Below, in pieces: positions 39,498-47,879 of a stretch of DNA of 51,165 nucleotides. Every line of letters begins with the position of its first letter. Position 1 is the first letter of the stretch. The stretch spans positions 1 through 51,165 of the forward strand of contig CAZHFZ010000025.1 of the NCBI GenBank assembly GCA_964531455.1. Direction: 5' to 3'. This DNA comes from Ga0077527 sp964531455. Lineage in GTDB: Bacteria; Pseudomonadota; Gammaproteobacteria; Burkholderiales; SG8-41. The notes beneath the pieces were generated by a model. It searched no databases and had not been told where the DNA came from. It was given only the letters and a program-made list of their open reading frames with translations. The translations under genes and the position numbers were made by a program.

Positions 39498-40133
39498 ATG
39501 GCTTACGACTTAGAAGAGCAGGAGCAACTGGCGACTATCAAATCATGGTGGTCGCAATACGGGAAACTGGTGGTGGTGACCGTTGTCGGCGGGCTGCTGG
39601 TATTTGGCGGTATCCGTGGCTGGAGCTACTACAAGAGCTCCCAGGCCAGCGCTGCGGTTGTATTGTTCGACCAGATGCAGCGTGCCGAAAGGGCCAGCGA
39701 CCACAAGAAGGTTCGTGATATCGCCATGCAGATCGTCGACAAGTACTCCTCAACACATTATGCAACGCTGGCTTCAATGTCTGCGGCAAAAAGCGAATTT
39801 GATACCGGTGATCTGCCTGCTGCGAAGGCACGGCTGCAGTGGGTTATCGACAATGCGAAGGAGGAAGAGGCGCGTGATGTTGCGCGCCTCAGGCTGGCGC
39901 GCGTGCTGCTTGACGAGAAAAATCCGGCTGAAGCCCTCAAAGTGCTTGAAAGCAAACATGGCGACAGCTTTGCCGGGCTTTATGCAGACGTCAAAGGGGA
40001 TGCGCTTCTCGCGGGGGGGCAGCGAACCGAGGCGCGCGCGGCATACCAGATCGCCCTGGACAAGAGTGATGCCGCCAGCCCGCTCCGACAGATTATCCAG
40101 TTGAAACTCGACGCTTTGGGTGAAAGCAAGTAA
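39498..40133 (+). CDS. YfgM-like tetratricopeptide membrane protein
   Basis: The 211-residue protein matches the YfgM/DUF2133-type family. It has a short cytosolic start (YDLEEQEQLATIKSWWSQYG), one membrane helix (about residues 23-42, LVVVTVVGGLLVFGGIRGW) and a periplasmic TPR-like domain. YfgM in E. coli links the SecYEG translocon to periplasmic chaperones. It lies between hisS and bamB, as in many Proteobacteria, and its stop overlaps the bamB start. Confidence 0.9.
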   Translation: MAYDLEEQEQLATIKSWWSQYGKLVVVTVVGGLLVFGGIRGWSYYKSSQASAAVVLFDQMQRAERASDHKKVRDIAMQIVDKYSSTHYATLASMSAAKSEFDTGDLPAAKARLQWVIDNAKEEEARDVARLRLARVLLDEKNPAEALKVLESKHGDSFAGLYADVKGDALLAGGQRTEARAAYQIALDKSDAASPLRQIIQLKLDALGESK

Positions 40134-41287
40134 TGCGCCGCCTGTTGCCGCTGGCTGTTGCTGTATTGCTGCTTCAAGGTTGTCAGACCGTGTCGGACGC
40201 CTATGACGGGTGGTTCGGTTCGGGGCCCAAGCAGAAAGCGGCAGAGCTGGCGTCATTCGAGACCCGCGCAGCGCTACGCATTGTTTGGCAGGGCAACGTG
40301 GGCGGTGCGCAACGCAGTGCCTTTTTTCCGGCACTGAGTGGCAACACGATTTATGCGGGTGGCGCTGCCGGCCAGATCAGCGCTTTTAATGCGGGCTCCG
40401 GCGCGCAGCAGGCGCGATTCGAGGTCGGCAAGCCGCTTTCAGGCGGGATCGGCTTCGGATCCGGGCTGATTCTTGCCGGAACTGCAGGCGGTGAAGTGCT
40501 GGCGTTTGAACCTTCGGGCAAACCGCTTTGGAAGGTGCAACTGACCGGAGAGGTTCTTTCACCACCGACCGGTGCTGATGGCGTGATCGTGGTCAGAACG
40601 GGCGACGGACGTATTTACGGCCTGAATGCCGCCGATGGCAAGCGACGCTGGGTATACCAGCGTGCGATGCCGCCACTGGCCGTGCGCAGTTTCGCGGGTG
40701 CGGTGGTTAGTCGCGGTGCAGTATTCGCGGGGTTTCCCGGCGGGCGCCTGGTTGCGATTTCGCTGGCCAACGGCAATGTGGGATGGGAGGCCGTGGTAGC
40801 ACTGCCCAAGGGGACGACCGAACTGGAGCGCGTTACTGACGTAACCAGCCTGCCGGTGGTGGAAGGTTCTCAGGTTTGTGCGGTGGCGTATCAGGGCCGC
40901 GTTGCGTGCTTTGACCTGATTCGCGGTGAGACCATCTGGGCCCGGGATGCTTCAAGCGTGGCCGGCATGGGAATCGACGCTCGCAATGTTTATGTCACTG
41001 ATGACCGCAGTGCAGTGCTGGCGCTGGATCGCCGCGGTGGCGCCAGCGTGTGGAAGCAGGACAGGATGCAGGGGCGCTGGGCGACAGCGCCGCTGGCGCT
41101 GGGTCGTTACGTGATTGTCGGCGATTACCAGGGTTATGTGCATGTCATGTCGCGGGATGATGGCGCATTTGTAGCGCGTATCGCCACAGACGGCAGCGCG
41201 ATTCAAGTGCCTCCAGTGGCACTTGATCTGTCCACTTTCCTGGTTCAGACCCGCAACGGCGGCGTATACGCGATCAACGTTCAGTAA
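40133..41287 (+). CDS. bamB: Outer membrane assembly lipoprotein BamB
   Basis: BamB is a beta-propeller lipoprotein of the BAM complex that folds outer-membrane proteins. The 384-residue protein has a lipoprotein signal ending LLLQGC (Cys17). It then shows PQQ-like repeat blades such as GNTIYAGGAAGQISAFNAGSG, GGEVLAFEPSGKPLWKVQL and DGRIYGLNAADGKRRWVYQ. The length is typical. It overlaps the yfgM-like gene and precedes der. Confidence 0.97.
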   Translation: MRRLLPLAVAVLLLQGCQTVSDAYDGWFGSGPKQKAAELASFETRAALRIVWQGNVGGAQRSAFFPALSGNTIYAGGAAGQISAFNAGSGAQQARFEVGKPLSGGIGFGSGLILAGTAGGEVLAFEPSGKPLWKVQLTGEVLSPPTGADGVIVVRTGDGRIYGLNAADGKRRWVYQRAMPPLAVRSFAGAVVSRGAVFAGFPGGRLVAISLANGNVGWEAVVALPKGTTELERVTDVTSLPVVEGSQVCAVAYQGRVACFDLIRGETIWARDASSVAGMGIDARNVYVTDDRSAVLALDRRGGASVWKQDRMQGRWATAPLALGRYVIVGDYQGYVHVMSRDDGAFVARIATDGSAIQVPPVALDLSTFLVQTRNGGVYAINVQ

Positions 41288-41294
41288 CAGCGGC

Positions 41295-41346
41295 TGCGTC
41301 ACTGACGCACCGGGCCGAATCTCAATTGGCCGCAATAACATTGCGG
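41295..41346. repeat. Two hairpins between bamB and der
   Basis: TGCGTCA-C-TGACGCA (41295-41309) and CCGCAAT-AAC-ATTGCGG (41330-41346) are both perfect inverted repeats in the 78-base spacer. Neither has a T-tract directly behind it. They may stabilise mRNA ends or mark a processing site between the two genes. Confidence 0.4.
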
Positions 41347-41365
41347 CATCAGCGGTATTTTTGAC

Positions 41366-42706
41366 ATGAAACCCACAGTTGTCATCGTTGGCAGGCCCAA
41401 CGTCGGTAAATCGACGTTGTTCAATCGCCTTACCCGAACCCGGGAGGCGATTGTTGTCGATGCGCCGGGAATTACCCGTGACCGTCACTATGGCGAAGGC
41501 CGTGTGGGTCCCAAATCCTATCTCGTGGTGGATACCGGAGGATTTGAGCCGGTGGCGAAGGACGGCATTTACCATCAGATGGCGCGGCAGACCCGGCAGG
41601 CGGTGGATGAAGCCGACGTCGTGCTTTTTATTGTTGATGCCCGTGCCGGTTTGACTGCGCAGGATCGCGAGATTGGCGAGGAACTGCGGCGCAGCGGACG
41701 CAAGGTCTGGGTCATCGTCAACAAGGCCGAGGGCATGAATTCCGCGATGTCGACTGCCGAATTTCACGCGCTGGGTCTCGGCGAACCGCTGGCGATTTCG
41801 GCAGCCCATGGTGAATACGTCAGCGACCTGATGGATCTGGTGCTGGCGGATTTTCCGGCGCCGGACCGTGAGAAAGAGGATGACTCCAAGCATCCGAAAA
41901 TTGCCATTGTCGGCCGGCCGAACGTCGGGAAATCCACGCTCGTCAATGCGTTGCTCGGGGAAGAACGGGTTGTCGTGTTTGACCTGCCGGGAACGACGCG
42001 TGATTCAATTTCCATTGATTTTGAGCGCGAGGGCAAGCGCTACACGCTGGTCGATACCGCAGGCATGCGCAAGCGTGGCAAAGTGGACGAGGCGGTCGAA
42101 AAGTTTTCGGTGATCAAGACGCTGCAGTCAATCGCTGATGCGAACATCGCGATTCTCGTGCTGGATGCGCGTCAGGAGATTTCCGAGCAGGATGCCCACA
42201 TTGCGGGTTTCATTCTCGAAGCAGGGCGTGCGCTGGTCGTTGCCGTCAACAAATGGGAAGGCCTCAGCGAACTGGAACGCGAGCAGATCAAGCGCGACGG
42301 TGCGCGCAAGCTCAATTTCCTTAATTTCGCCCGCTTCCATTTTATTTCGGCGCTGGAGGGGCAGGGTATCGGCGCGCTGCTGCGTTCCGCGGACGAAGCG
42401 TATGCGGCGGCAATGTCTGAACTGGCAACACCGCGTTTGACTCGGGCCTTGATGATGGCCGTGCAACAGCAGCAACCGCCCCGTTCCGGGATGGTGCGGC
42501 CGAAAATGCGTTATGCCCATCAGGGCGGTTCAAATCCTCCCCGGATCATCGTTCACGGTTCGGCGCTGGAGGGTGTGCCGGAGTCCTATCGCCGATATCT
42601 GGAACGTTTCTTCCGCGACACGTTCAAACTCACAGGGACACCGCTCAGGGTTGAGTTCAAAACTGGTCGTAATCCCTTTGCAGACCGGGCTGCCAAACGA
42701 CGCTAA
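41366..42706 (+). CDS. der: Ribosome biogenesis GTPase Der (EngA)
   Basis: Der is a double GTPase for 50S subunit assembly. The 446-residue protein has two G domains: GRPNVGKSTLFNRLTRTREA with DTGG and NKAEG, then GRPNVGKSTLVNALLGEERV with DTAGMRKRG and NKWEG. A C-terminal KH-like domain ends in FKTGRNPFADRAAKRR. Order and length match the family. Confidence 0.98.
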   Translation: MKPTVVIVGRPNVGKSTLFNRLTRTREAIVVDAPGITRDRHYGEGRVGPKSYLVVDTGGFEPVAKDGIYHQMARQTRQAVDEADVVLFIVDARAGLTAQDREIGEELRRSGRKVWVIVNKAEGMNSAMSTAEFHALGLGEPLAISAAHGEYVSDLMDLVLADFPAPDREKEDDSKHPKIAIVGRPNVGKSTLVNALLGEERVVVFDLPGTTRDSISIDFEREGKRYTLVDTAGMRKRGKVDEAVEKFSVIKTLQSIADANIAILVLDARQEISEQDAHIAGFILEAGRALVVAVNKWEGLSELEREQIKRDGARKLNFLNFARFHFISALEGQGIGALLRSADEAYAAAMSELATPRLTRALMMAVQQQQPPRSGMVRPKMRYAHQGGSNPPRIIVHGSALEGVPESYRRYLERFFRDTFKLTGTPLRVEFKTGRNPFADRAAKRR

Positions 42707-42773
42707 CTATATGGCCAGTCGGGGAAAATTAGGCTAGAGTGAAGTTTCGAATAACTAAAATTTAGAGGGTACC

Positions 42774-43013
42774 ATGAGTAATAAAGGGCAGTTGCTACAA
42801 GACCCGTTCCTGAACGCATTGCGCAAGGAACATATCCCCGTGTCGATTTATCTCGTTAACGGCATCAAGCTGCAGGGGCAAGTGGACTCCTTTGATCAGT
42901 ATGTGGTCTTGCTGAAAAACACCGTTACGCAGATGGTCTACAAACACGCGATCTCCACCGTAGTGCCGGCACGAGCTGTCAGCCTGCAGATCGACGAAAA
43001 AATTGATAAGTAA
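42774..43013 (+). CDS. hfq: RNA chaperone Hfq
   Basis: Hfq is the Sm-like hexamer that helps small RNAs pair with mRNAs. The 79-residue protein begins SNKGQLLQDPFLNALRKEHI and has Sm1 (VSIYLVNGIKLQGQVDSFDQ) and Sm2 (YKHAISTVVPAR) motifs intact. The C-terminal tail after the Sm fold is short (LQIDEKIDK), typical of Betaproteobacteria. AGAGG precedes the start. It is followed by hflX after an A+T-rich spacer. Confidence 0.98.
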   Translation: MSNKGQLLQDPFLNALRKEHIPVSIYLVNGIKLQGQVDSFDQYVVLLKNTVTQMVYKHAISTVVPARAVSLQIDEKIDK

Positions 43014-43019
43014 TTGATT
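43007..43019 (-). promoter_or_regulatory. IHF-consensus site at the hfq-hflX junction
   Basis: The minus strand reads AATCAATTACTTA, an exact WATCAANNNNTTR match. The plus strand contains the decamer TAAGTAATTG that also occurs at 10782 and 13672. It overlaps the hfq stop codon. Confidence 0.3.
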
Positions 43020-43035
43020 TTATTGATATTTACTG

Positions 43036-44154
43036 ATGTTTGATCGTCCGGGGAGCGGCACCAAGGCAGTCGTGGTGGCGCTGGATTTCGGCATATCGGA
43101 TTACGCCGAGAGCGTCGAAGAGCTGCAACTGCTTGCGCGCAGCAGCGGCGTAACTGTTGCCTCTGTGGTCAAGGGGCGCCGTGAGCGGCCGGATGCAGCC
43201 CTTTTTGCCGGCAAAGGCAAGGTCGACGAAATCGCCCAGGCCGCAGCCGATGCCGGAGCCTCGCTGGTTCTTTTCAACCACGCCCTCAGCCCGATTCAGG
43301 AACGTAATCTGGAACGCAAGCTCAACTGTCGCGTGGTTGACCGGACCTGCCTGATCCTTGATATTTTTGCCCAGCGTGCACGCAGCCACATCGGCAAGCT
43401 GCAGGTGGAACTGGCGCAGCTTGAACACCTGTCGACCCGCCTGGTTCGCGGCTGGACCCATTTGGAGCGACAGCGCGGCGGTATCGGCATGCGCGGTCCT
43501 GGTGAAACGCAATTGGAAACCGATCGCCGCCTGCTCGGAAAGCGCGTCAAGGTACTCAAGGAAAAGCTGGTGAAGGTGCGCGCCCAGCATGCCACCCAGC
43601 GCCGTTCACGCGAACGTGCGCATGTGTTTTCAATCTCTTTGGTGGGTTATACCAATGCCGGCAAGTCAACCTTGTTCAACCGCTTGACCCGCTCCGAGGC
43701 TTATGCCGCCGACCAGCTTTTTGCCACGCTGGATACCACCACACGGCGCTTGGGCGGCGTTGAAGGCGCATCGGTGGTGATTTCGGATACTGTGGGGTTT
43801 ATCCGTCATCTGCCGCATACCCTGGTTGAGGCGTTTCAGGCGACCCTGGAGGAGACCGTGCATGCGGATCTGCTGCTGCATGTCGTTGACGCCAGCAGTC
43901 CGGACCGTGATGCGCAGATTGCTGCCGTGAACACCGTTCTGACAGAGATTGGCGCCGACAAAACTTCGCAGATCATGGTCATGAACAAGATTGATCAAAC
44001 CGCTTTCGAACCCCGGGTCGAAAGGGATGAATGTGCTAGAATTTCACGGGTCTGGCTGAGCGCAGCAAACGGTGATGGTGTCGATCTTTTGCGCACTGCC
44101 ATCGGAGAACATGCGCTGGAAGCCGCCAGTTCAAGTCAACCTGCTGCCGCCTGA
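43036..44154 (+). CDS. hflX: Ribosome-associated GTPase HflX
   Basis: HflX splits stalled 70S ribosomes, notably under heat stress. The 372-residue protein has an N-terminal nucleotide-binding domain with GKGKVDEIAQAAADAGAS and FNHALSPIQERNLE. A glycine-rich RGGIGMRGPGETQLETDRR linker follows, then the G domain with GYTNAGKSTLFNRL, DTVGFIRHLPHTLVEAF and NKIDQ. It is in the usual hfq-hflX-hflK-hflC order. Its end overlaps an open frame ahead of hflK, whose true start is 13 bases downstream. Confidence 0.97.
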   Translation: MFDRPGSGTKAVVVALDFGISDYAESVEELQLLARSSGVTVASVVKGRRERPDAALFAGKGKVDEIAQAAADAGASLVLFNHALSPIQERNLERKLNCRVVDRTCLILDIFAQRARSHIGKLQVELAQLEHLSTRLVRGWTHLERQRGGIGMRGPGETQLETDRRLLGKRVKVLKEKLVKVRAQHATQRRSRERAHVFSISLVGYTNAGKSTLFNRLTRSEAYAADQLFATLDTTTRRLGGVEGASVVISDTVGFIRHLPHTLVEAFQATLEETVHADLLLHVVDASSPDRDAQIAAVNTVLTEIGADKTSQIMVMNKIDQTAFEPRVERDECARISRVWLSAANGDGVDLLRTAIGEHALEAASSSQPAAA

Positions 44155-44167
44155 AAAAACTAAACCG

Positions 44168-45454
44168 ATGATTGCATCCTCAAGGTCTCTTCGTGACCGT
44201 CTCAAAGACGGACTCGCACGCGTTCTGGCGCCATTGTTGTCCCTTAATGATCCACAGTGGGGGCGGCGTCCCAACGGCAACAATAATCAGGGGCCACCCG
44301 ATCTCGACGAGATCTGGCGCAATCTGAACAGCAAGCTGGGCAATCTGCTCGGCAAAAAAGGCGGCGGCTCCAGCGGCGGCGGCGATTCACCCGGCGGTGG
44401 CCCCAGTGCCGGCGCGCTTGGGGGCGGCGCCGGTCTGTTGCTGGGACTGGCCGTGCTGGTGTGGATTGCCAGCGGTTTCTATATCGTCAATGAAGGTCAG
44501 CGTGGCGTCGTGCTGCGTTTCGGCAAGTTCGTGGAAGCCACCATGCCGGGACCGCGCTGGCATTTGCCGTATCCGGTCGAATCAGCAGAAGTGGTCAATG
44601 TTGCGCAGGTGCGGACAGTCGAGATCGGCTATCGAAACAACGTCAAGAGCAAAGTGCTGAAGGAAGCACTGATGCTGACCGATGACGAAAACATCATTGA
44701 TGTCCAGTTCGCCGTGCAGTATGTGCTGAAAAGCCCCAACGATTTTCTGTTCAACAACCGTGCACCTGAAGACGCTGTGCTGCAGGCCGCTGAAACAGCC
44801 ATCCGTGAAATCGTCGGTCGCAGCAGCATGGACTTTGTGCTGTATGAAGGCCGTGCAGACGTGGCCAGCAAGGCGCGCCTGCTGACGCAGGAGATTCTCG
44901 ACCGCTATCAGACCGGCATCAACATCAGTAACGTCACCATGCAGAACGCGCAGCCGCCTGAACAGGTGCAGGCTTCGTTCGATGATGCCGTGAAGGCCGG
45001 GCAGGATCGCGAACGGCAGAAGAATGAAGGTGAAGCGTACGCCAATGACGTCGTGCCGAAGGCGCGCGGTATGGCAGCGCGTCTGATGCAGGAGGCTGAG
45101 GGTTATCGCGGTCGTGTGGTCGAGCAATCGCAGGGTGATGCCGCGCGCTTCCGTCAGGTCGTCGCTGAATACAGCAAGGCGCCGCAGGTGACCCGTGACC
45201 GCATGTATCTGGATGCCATGCAGCAGATCATGACCAATACCACCAAGGTGCTGATTGACCAGAAGGGTGGCGGCAATCTGCTGTATCTGCCGCTCGACAA
45301 ACTGATGCAGATGACGGCGGGAGGTGTTGCTTCCGGCGCCGCTCCCGAAGCACCGGCATCTGCAAAAACCAACGACCCGGCTGCCCCGGCAGCCGAAGGC
45401 GCGGTCAGAGGCCGCGAAGCCTTCCGCAGTCGTGAACGGGAGGCCCGTCAATGA
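44168..45454 (+). CDS. hflK: FtsH protease modulator subunit HflK
   Basis: HflK forms, with HflC, a large membrane complex around the FtsH protease and tunes its activity. The 428-residue protein has the N-terminal SLNDPQWGRRPNGNNNQGPP motif and a Gly-rich stretch. One membrane helix (GAGLLLGLAVLVWIASGFYI) and an SPFH domain follow. The ATG at 44168 lies behind hflX. A TTG at the conserved SLNDPQWG is an alternative start and would make it shorter by about 23 residues. It overlaps hflC by four bases. Confidence 0.95.
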   Translation: MIASSRSLRDRLKDGLARVLAPLLSLNDPQWGRRPNGNNNQGPPDLDEIWRNLNSKLGNLLGKKGGGSSGGGDSPGGGPSAGALGGGAGLLLGLAVLVWIASGFYIVNEGQRGVVLRFGKFVEATMPGPRWHLPYPVESAEVVNVAQVRTVEIGYRNNVKSKVLKEALMLTDDENIIDVQFAVQYVLKSPNDFLFNNRAPEDAVLQAAETAIREIVGRSSMDFVLYEGRADVASKARLLTQEILDRYQTGINISNVTMQNAQPPEQVQASFDDAVKAGQDRERQKNEGEAYANDVVPKARGMAARLMQEAEGYRGRVVEQSQGDAARFRQVVAEYSKAPQVTRDRMYLDAMQQIMTNTTKVLIDQKGGGNLLYLPLDKLMQMTAGGVASGAAPEAPASAKTNDPAAPAAEGAVRGREAFRSREREARQ

Positions 45455-46332
45455 AACTGAATATTGGAGCTGTTGCCGCCGGTGTATTCGCACTGCTGCT
45501 GGTTCTTGGAATGTCGATGTTCGTGGTCGACCAGCGGCAGAACGCCATCGTTTTCCGGCTGGGTGAGGTCGTCTCGATCAAAAAGGATCCAGGCCTCTAC
45601 TTCAAGGTGCCGTTGCTCGACAACGTACGTTTTTTCGATGTGCGCATTCTGACCATTGATACCGCAGAGCCGGAACGTTTCCTGACTTCCGAGAAGAAAA
45701 ACGTCCTCGTTGATCTGTTCGTCAAATGGCGGATTACCGATGTGCGCAGTTATTACACCTCGGTTGCCGGCGACGAGATGCGTGCGCAGACCCGTTTGTT
45801 GCAAACGATCAATGACGGGTTGCGTGCCGAGTTCGGTAACCGCACGGTTCATGACGTGGTTTCCGGCGAGCGTGACAAGATCATGGAGTTGATGCGCAAC
45901 AAGGCCAACGAAGATGCCTCGAAGATCGGCGTGGAAGTGCTGGACGTGCGGCTGAAGCGCGTCGATCTGCCGCAGGAAGTCAGCGAGTCGGTGTATCGGC
46001 GGATGGAGGCAGAGCGCAAACGCGTTGCCAACGAACTGCGTTCGACCGGTTCAGCGGAGTCGGAAAAGATCCGTGCCGACGCCGACAAGCAGAAGGAAGT
46101 GATTCTTGCTGAAGCCTATCGCGACGCACAGCGCATCAAGGGCGAGGGCGATGCCAAAGCCTCGGCGATTTACGCCAAGGCCTATGAAATAAATCCCGAG
46201 TTCTATGCGTTTTACCGCAGCCTGGAGGCTTATCGCGCCAGTTTCAGAAACAAAAGCGACGTTCTGGTGCTGGAGCCTAACTCCGATTTCTTCAAATACA
46301 TGAAATCGGGCGGCAAAGCTGGCGGCAAGTGA
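45451..46332 (+). CDS. hflC: FtsH protease modulator subunit HflC
   Basis: HflC is the partner of HflK. The 293-residue protein starts with a membrane helix (MKLNIGAVAAGVFALLLVLG) and continues with the SPFH domain (VDQRQNAIVFRLGEVVSIKK, VDLFVKWRITDVRSYYTSVA). The long C-terminal coiled coil includes RMEAERKRVANELRSTGSAE. Its start overlaps the hflK stop (ATGA), which couples translation of the two subunits. Length and order are standard. Confidence 0.97.
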   Translation: MKLNIGAVAAGVFALLLVLGMSMFVVDQRQNAIVFRLGEVVSIKKDPGLYFKVPLLDNVRFFDVRILTIDTAEPERFLTSEKKNVLVDLFVKWRITDVRSYYTSVAGDEMRAQTRLLQTINDGLRAEFGNRTVHDVVSGERDKIMELMRNKANEDASKIGVEVLDVRLKRVDLPQEVSESVYRRMEAERKRVANELRSTGSAESEKIRADADKQKEVILAEAYRDAQRIKGEGDAKASAIYAKAYEINPEFYAFYRSLEAYRASFRNKSDVLVLEPNSDFFKYMKSGGKAGGK

Positions 46333-46396
46333 TCACGGCGCGGCCTGTGGCCGCGCCTGCTGAACGTGGAGCGGCACACCATGCGGCTTCCCGCAC

Positions 46397-46585
46397 ATGA
46401 CTGACAGCCTGTTAACCGCTTTTGCACTGATGCTGGTGATCGAAGGGCTGATGCCTTTTCTGCTTCCCGGTTCATGGCGCGAGACTTTCCGGCGATTGAT
46501 CGAAATGAATGACGGCCAGTTGCGGTTTGTGGGCCTGAGTTCGATGGTGGCCGGTTTGATCCTGCTTTATTTCTTGCGTGGTTGA
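46397..46585 (+). CDS. DUF2065 family small membrane protein
   Basis: The 62-residue protein belongs to DUF2065, a family encoded right behind hflC in many Proteobacteria. Two hydrophobic helices are visible (LLTAFALMLVIEGLMPFLLP and FVGLSSMVAGLILLYFL) around the loop SWRETFRRLIEMNDGQLR. The function is unknown; the location suggests a link to the HflKC-FtsH complex. It is 64 bases behind hflC. Confidence 0.9.
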   Translation: MTDSLLTAFALMLVIEGLMPFLLPGSWRETFRRLIEMNDGQLRFVGLSSMVAGLILLYFLRG

Positions 46586-46652
46586 GGCTCTTCCAAGCTT
46601 CTATAATGTGCGTTTTTGCGCCAGTACCACGACATCCTGAACGATTAATGCC

Positions 46653-47813
46653 ATGAGAACCTGGCTGCTCCCCGAATACATCGAAGACATCCTTCCTGTC
46701 GAGGCGCGTCGCATTGAGCGCCTGCGCCGGCTTGTACTCGATGACTTCGCCGTTCATGGCTACGAACTGGTCATGCCGCCCTTGCTGGAATACGTGGATT
46801 CCCTGCTGACCGGTACCGGACACGACCTTGATCTGCAGACTTTCAAACTGGTCGACCAGCTGACCGGGCGCATGCTCGGTATTCGTGCCGACATCACGCC
46901 CCAAGTGGCGCGTATTGACGCACACCTGCTCAACCGCGGCGGCATTACCCGGCTCTGCTACACGGGCAGCGTGCTGCGTACGCTGCCGGGTATGAATCGC
47001 ACGCGTGAACCGCTGCAGATCGGCGCCGAGTTATACGGGCATGCCGGCATCGAGAGCGATATCGAAGTCCAGCGCCTGCTGCTGCGTGCGCTGCGTCTTG
47101 CTGACATTCGCGACGTATCGCTCGACATCGGCCATGTCGCGGTCTTCCGTGCGTTGTTGCGCCGTGGCCGCGTGTCGCGTGAGCTGGAAGCGGATCTGTT
47201 CCAGGCGATGCAATCCAAGGATGTCACGGCGATTAACGCATTGGCCAAGGGGCTGGATCGCGTCATTCGCGCGGCGCTTTCCGAACTGCCGGGCCTGTAC
47301 GGTGGCGTGGAAGTGCTGGCGCGTGCGAAACGTGTGCTGCCGGCATTGCCGGAAATTCGCAGTGCCTTGCGCGATCTGGCCGCGCTGTCGCGACCGCTTG
47401 CCGACCTCGCAAAGATTCGCAGTTTCGATCTGGGCGAATTGCGTGGATACCACTATCACAGCGGCGTGGTGTTCGCGGCGTATTCGAATGCACGGCCCAA
47501 TGCAGTAGCGCAGGGCGGTCGTTACGACGAAGTGGGCAAGGCCTTCGGTCGCGCGCGACCGGCGACCGGCTTCAGCATGGACATGCGTGAACTGGCGGCT
47601 GCGTCGAGCGTGGAACACGCCCCGTCGCGGGTGCTCGCGCCTTACCGTCCTGCCGATCGTGCTTTGACGCAGCGTATTGCGGCCTTGCGCAGTCGGGGTA
47701 TCGTAGTGATTGAGGATTTGCCGGGGCATGTCCGTTTCCGCGGTGAACTGGGCTGTGACCGCGAACTGGTGCAGCGAGCCGGTCGCTGGATCATGCAGAA
47801 ATGCAAGAATTAA
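46653..47813 (+). CDS. hisZ: ATP phosphoribosyltransferase regulatory subunit HisZ
   Basis: HisZ is a HisRS-like protein without tRNA-charging activity; it pairs with short-form HisG to make ATP phosphoribosyltransferase, the first step of histidine synthesis. The 386-residue protein starts WLLPEYIEDILPVEARRIER and has class II synthetase traces such as MLGIRADITPQVARIDAHLL, YTGSVLRTLPGMNRTREPLQ-type motif 2, and the GGRYDEVGKAFGRARPATGF loop. The anticodon-binding domain of true HisS is missing. It is separate from hisS at 38231. It lies between the DUF2065 gene and purA as in related genomes. Confidence 0.96.
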   Translation: MRTWLLPEYIEDILPVEARRIERLRRLVLDDFAVHGYELVMPPLLEYVDSLLTGTGHDLDLQTFKLVDQLTGRMLGIRADITPQVARIDAHLLNRGGITRLCYTGSVLRTLPGMNRTREPLQIGAELYGHAGIESDIEVQRLLLRALRLADIRDVSLDIGHVAVFRALLRRGRVSRELEADLFQAMQSKDVTAINALAKGLDRVIRAALSELPGLYGGVEVLARAKRVLPALPEIRSALRDLAALSRPLADLAKIRSFDLGELRGYHYHSGVVFAAYSNARPNAVAQGGRYDEVGKAFGRARPATGFSMDMRELAAASSVEHAPSRVLAPYRPADRALTQRIAALRSRGIVVIEDLPGHVRFRGELGCDRELVQRAGRWIMQKCKN

Positions 47814-47823
47814 ATTGTTGATT
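47811..47823 (-). promoter_or_regulatory. IHF-consensus site at the hisZ-purA junction
   Basis: The minus strand reads AATCAACAATTTA, an exact WATCAANNNNTTR match. It overlaps the hisZ stop and the candidate purA -35 element. Confidence 0.3.
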
Positions 47824-47847
47824 TTAATGAATATTTTTCGCTATGCT
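47818..47847 (+). promoter_or_regulatory. Candidate purA promoter
   Basis: TTGATT (47818-47823) and TATGCT (47842-47847) are separated by 18 bases, each two mismatches from consensus. Transcription would begin near 47854, about 25 bases before the purA ATG. This would let purA be expressed independently of the hflKC-hisZ genes. Confidence 0.5.
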
Positions 47848-47879
47848 CGATATGGCGAATTCGATGAAGGCTGCATGAA

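Noticed and set aside
44072..44167. Longer N terminus for HflK
   Set aside because: It would overlap hflX by more than 80 bases and is not homologous to HflK.
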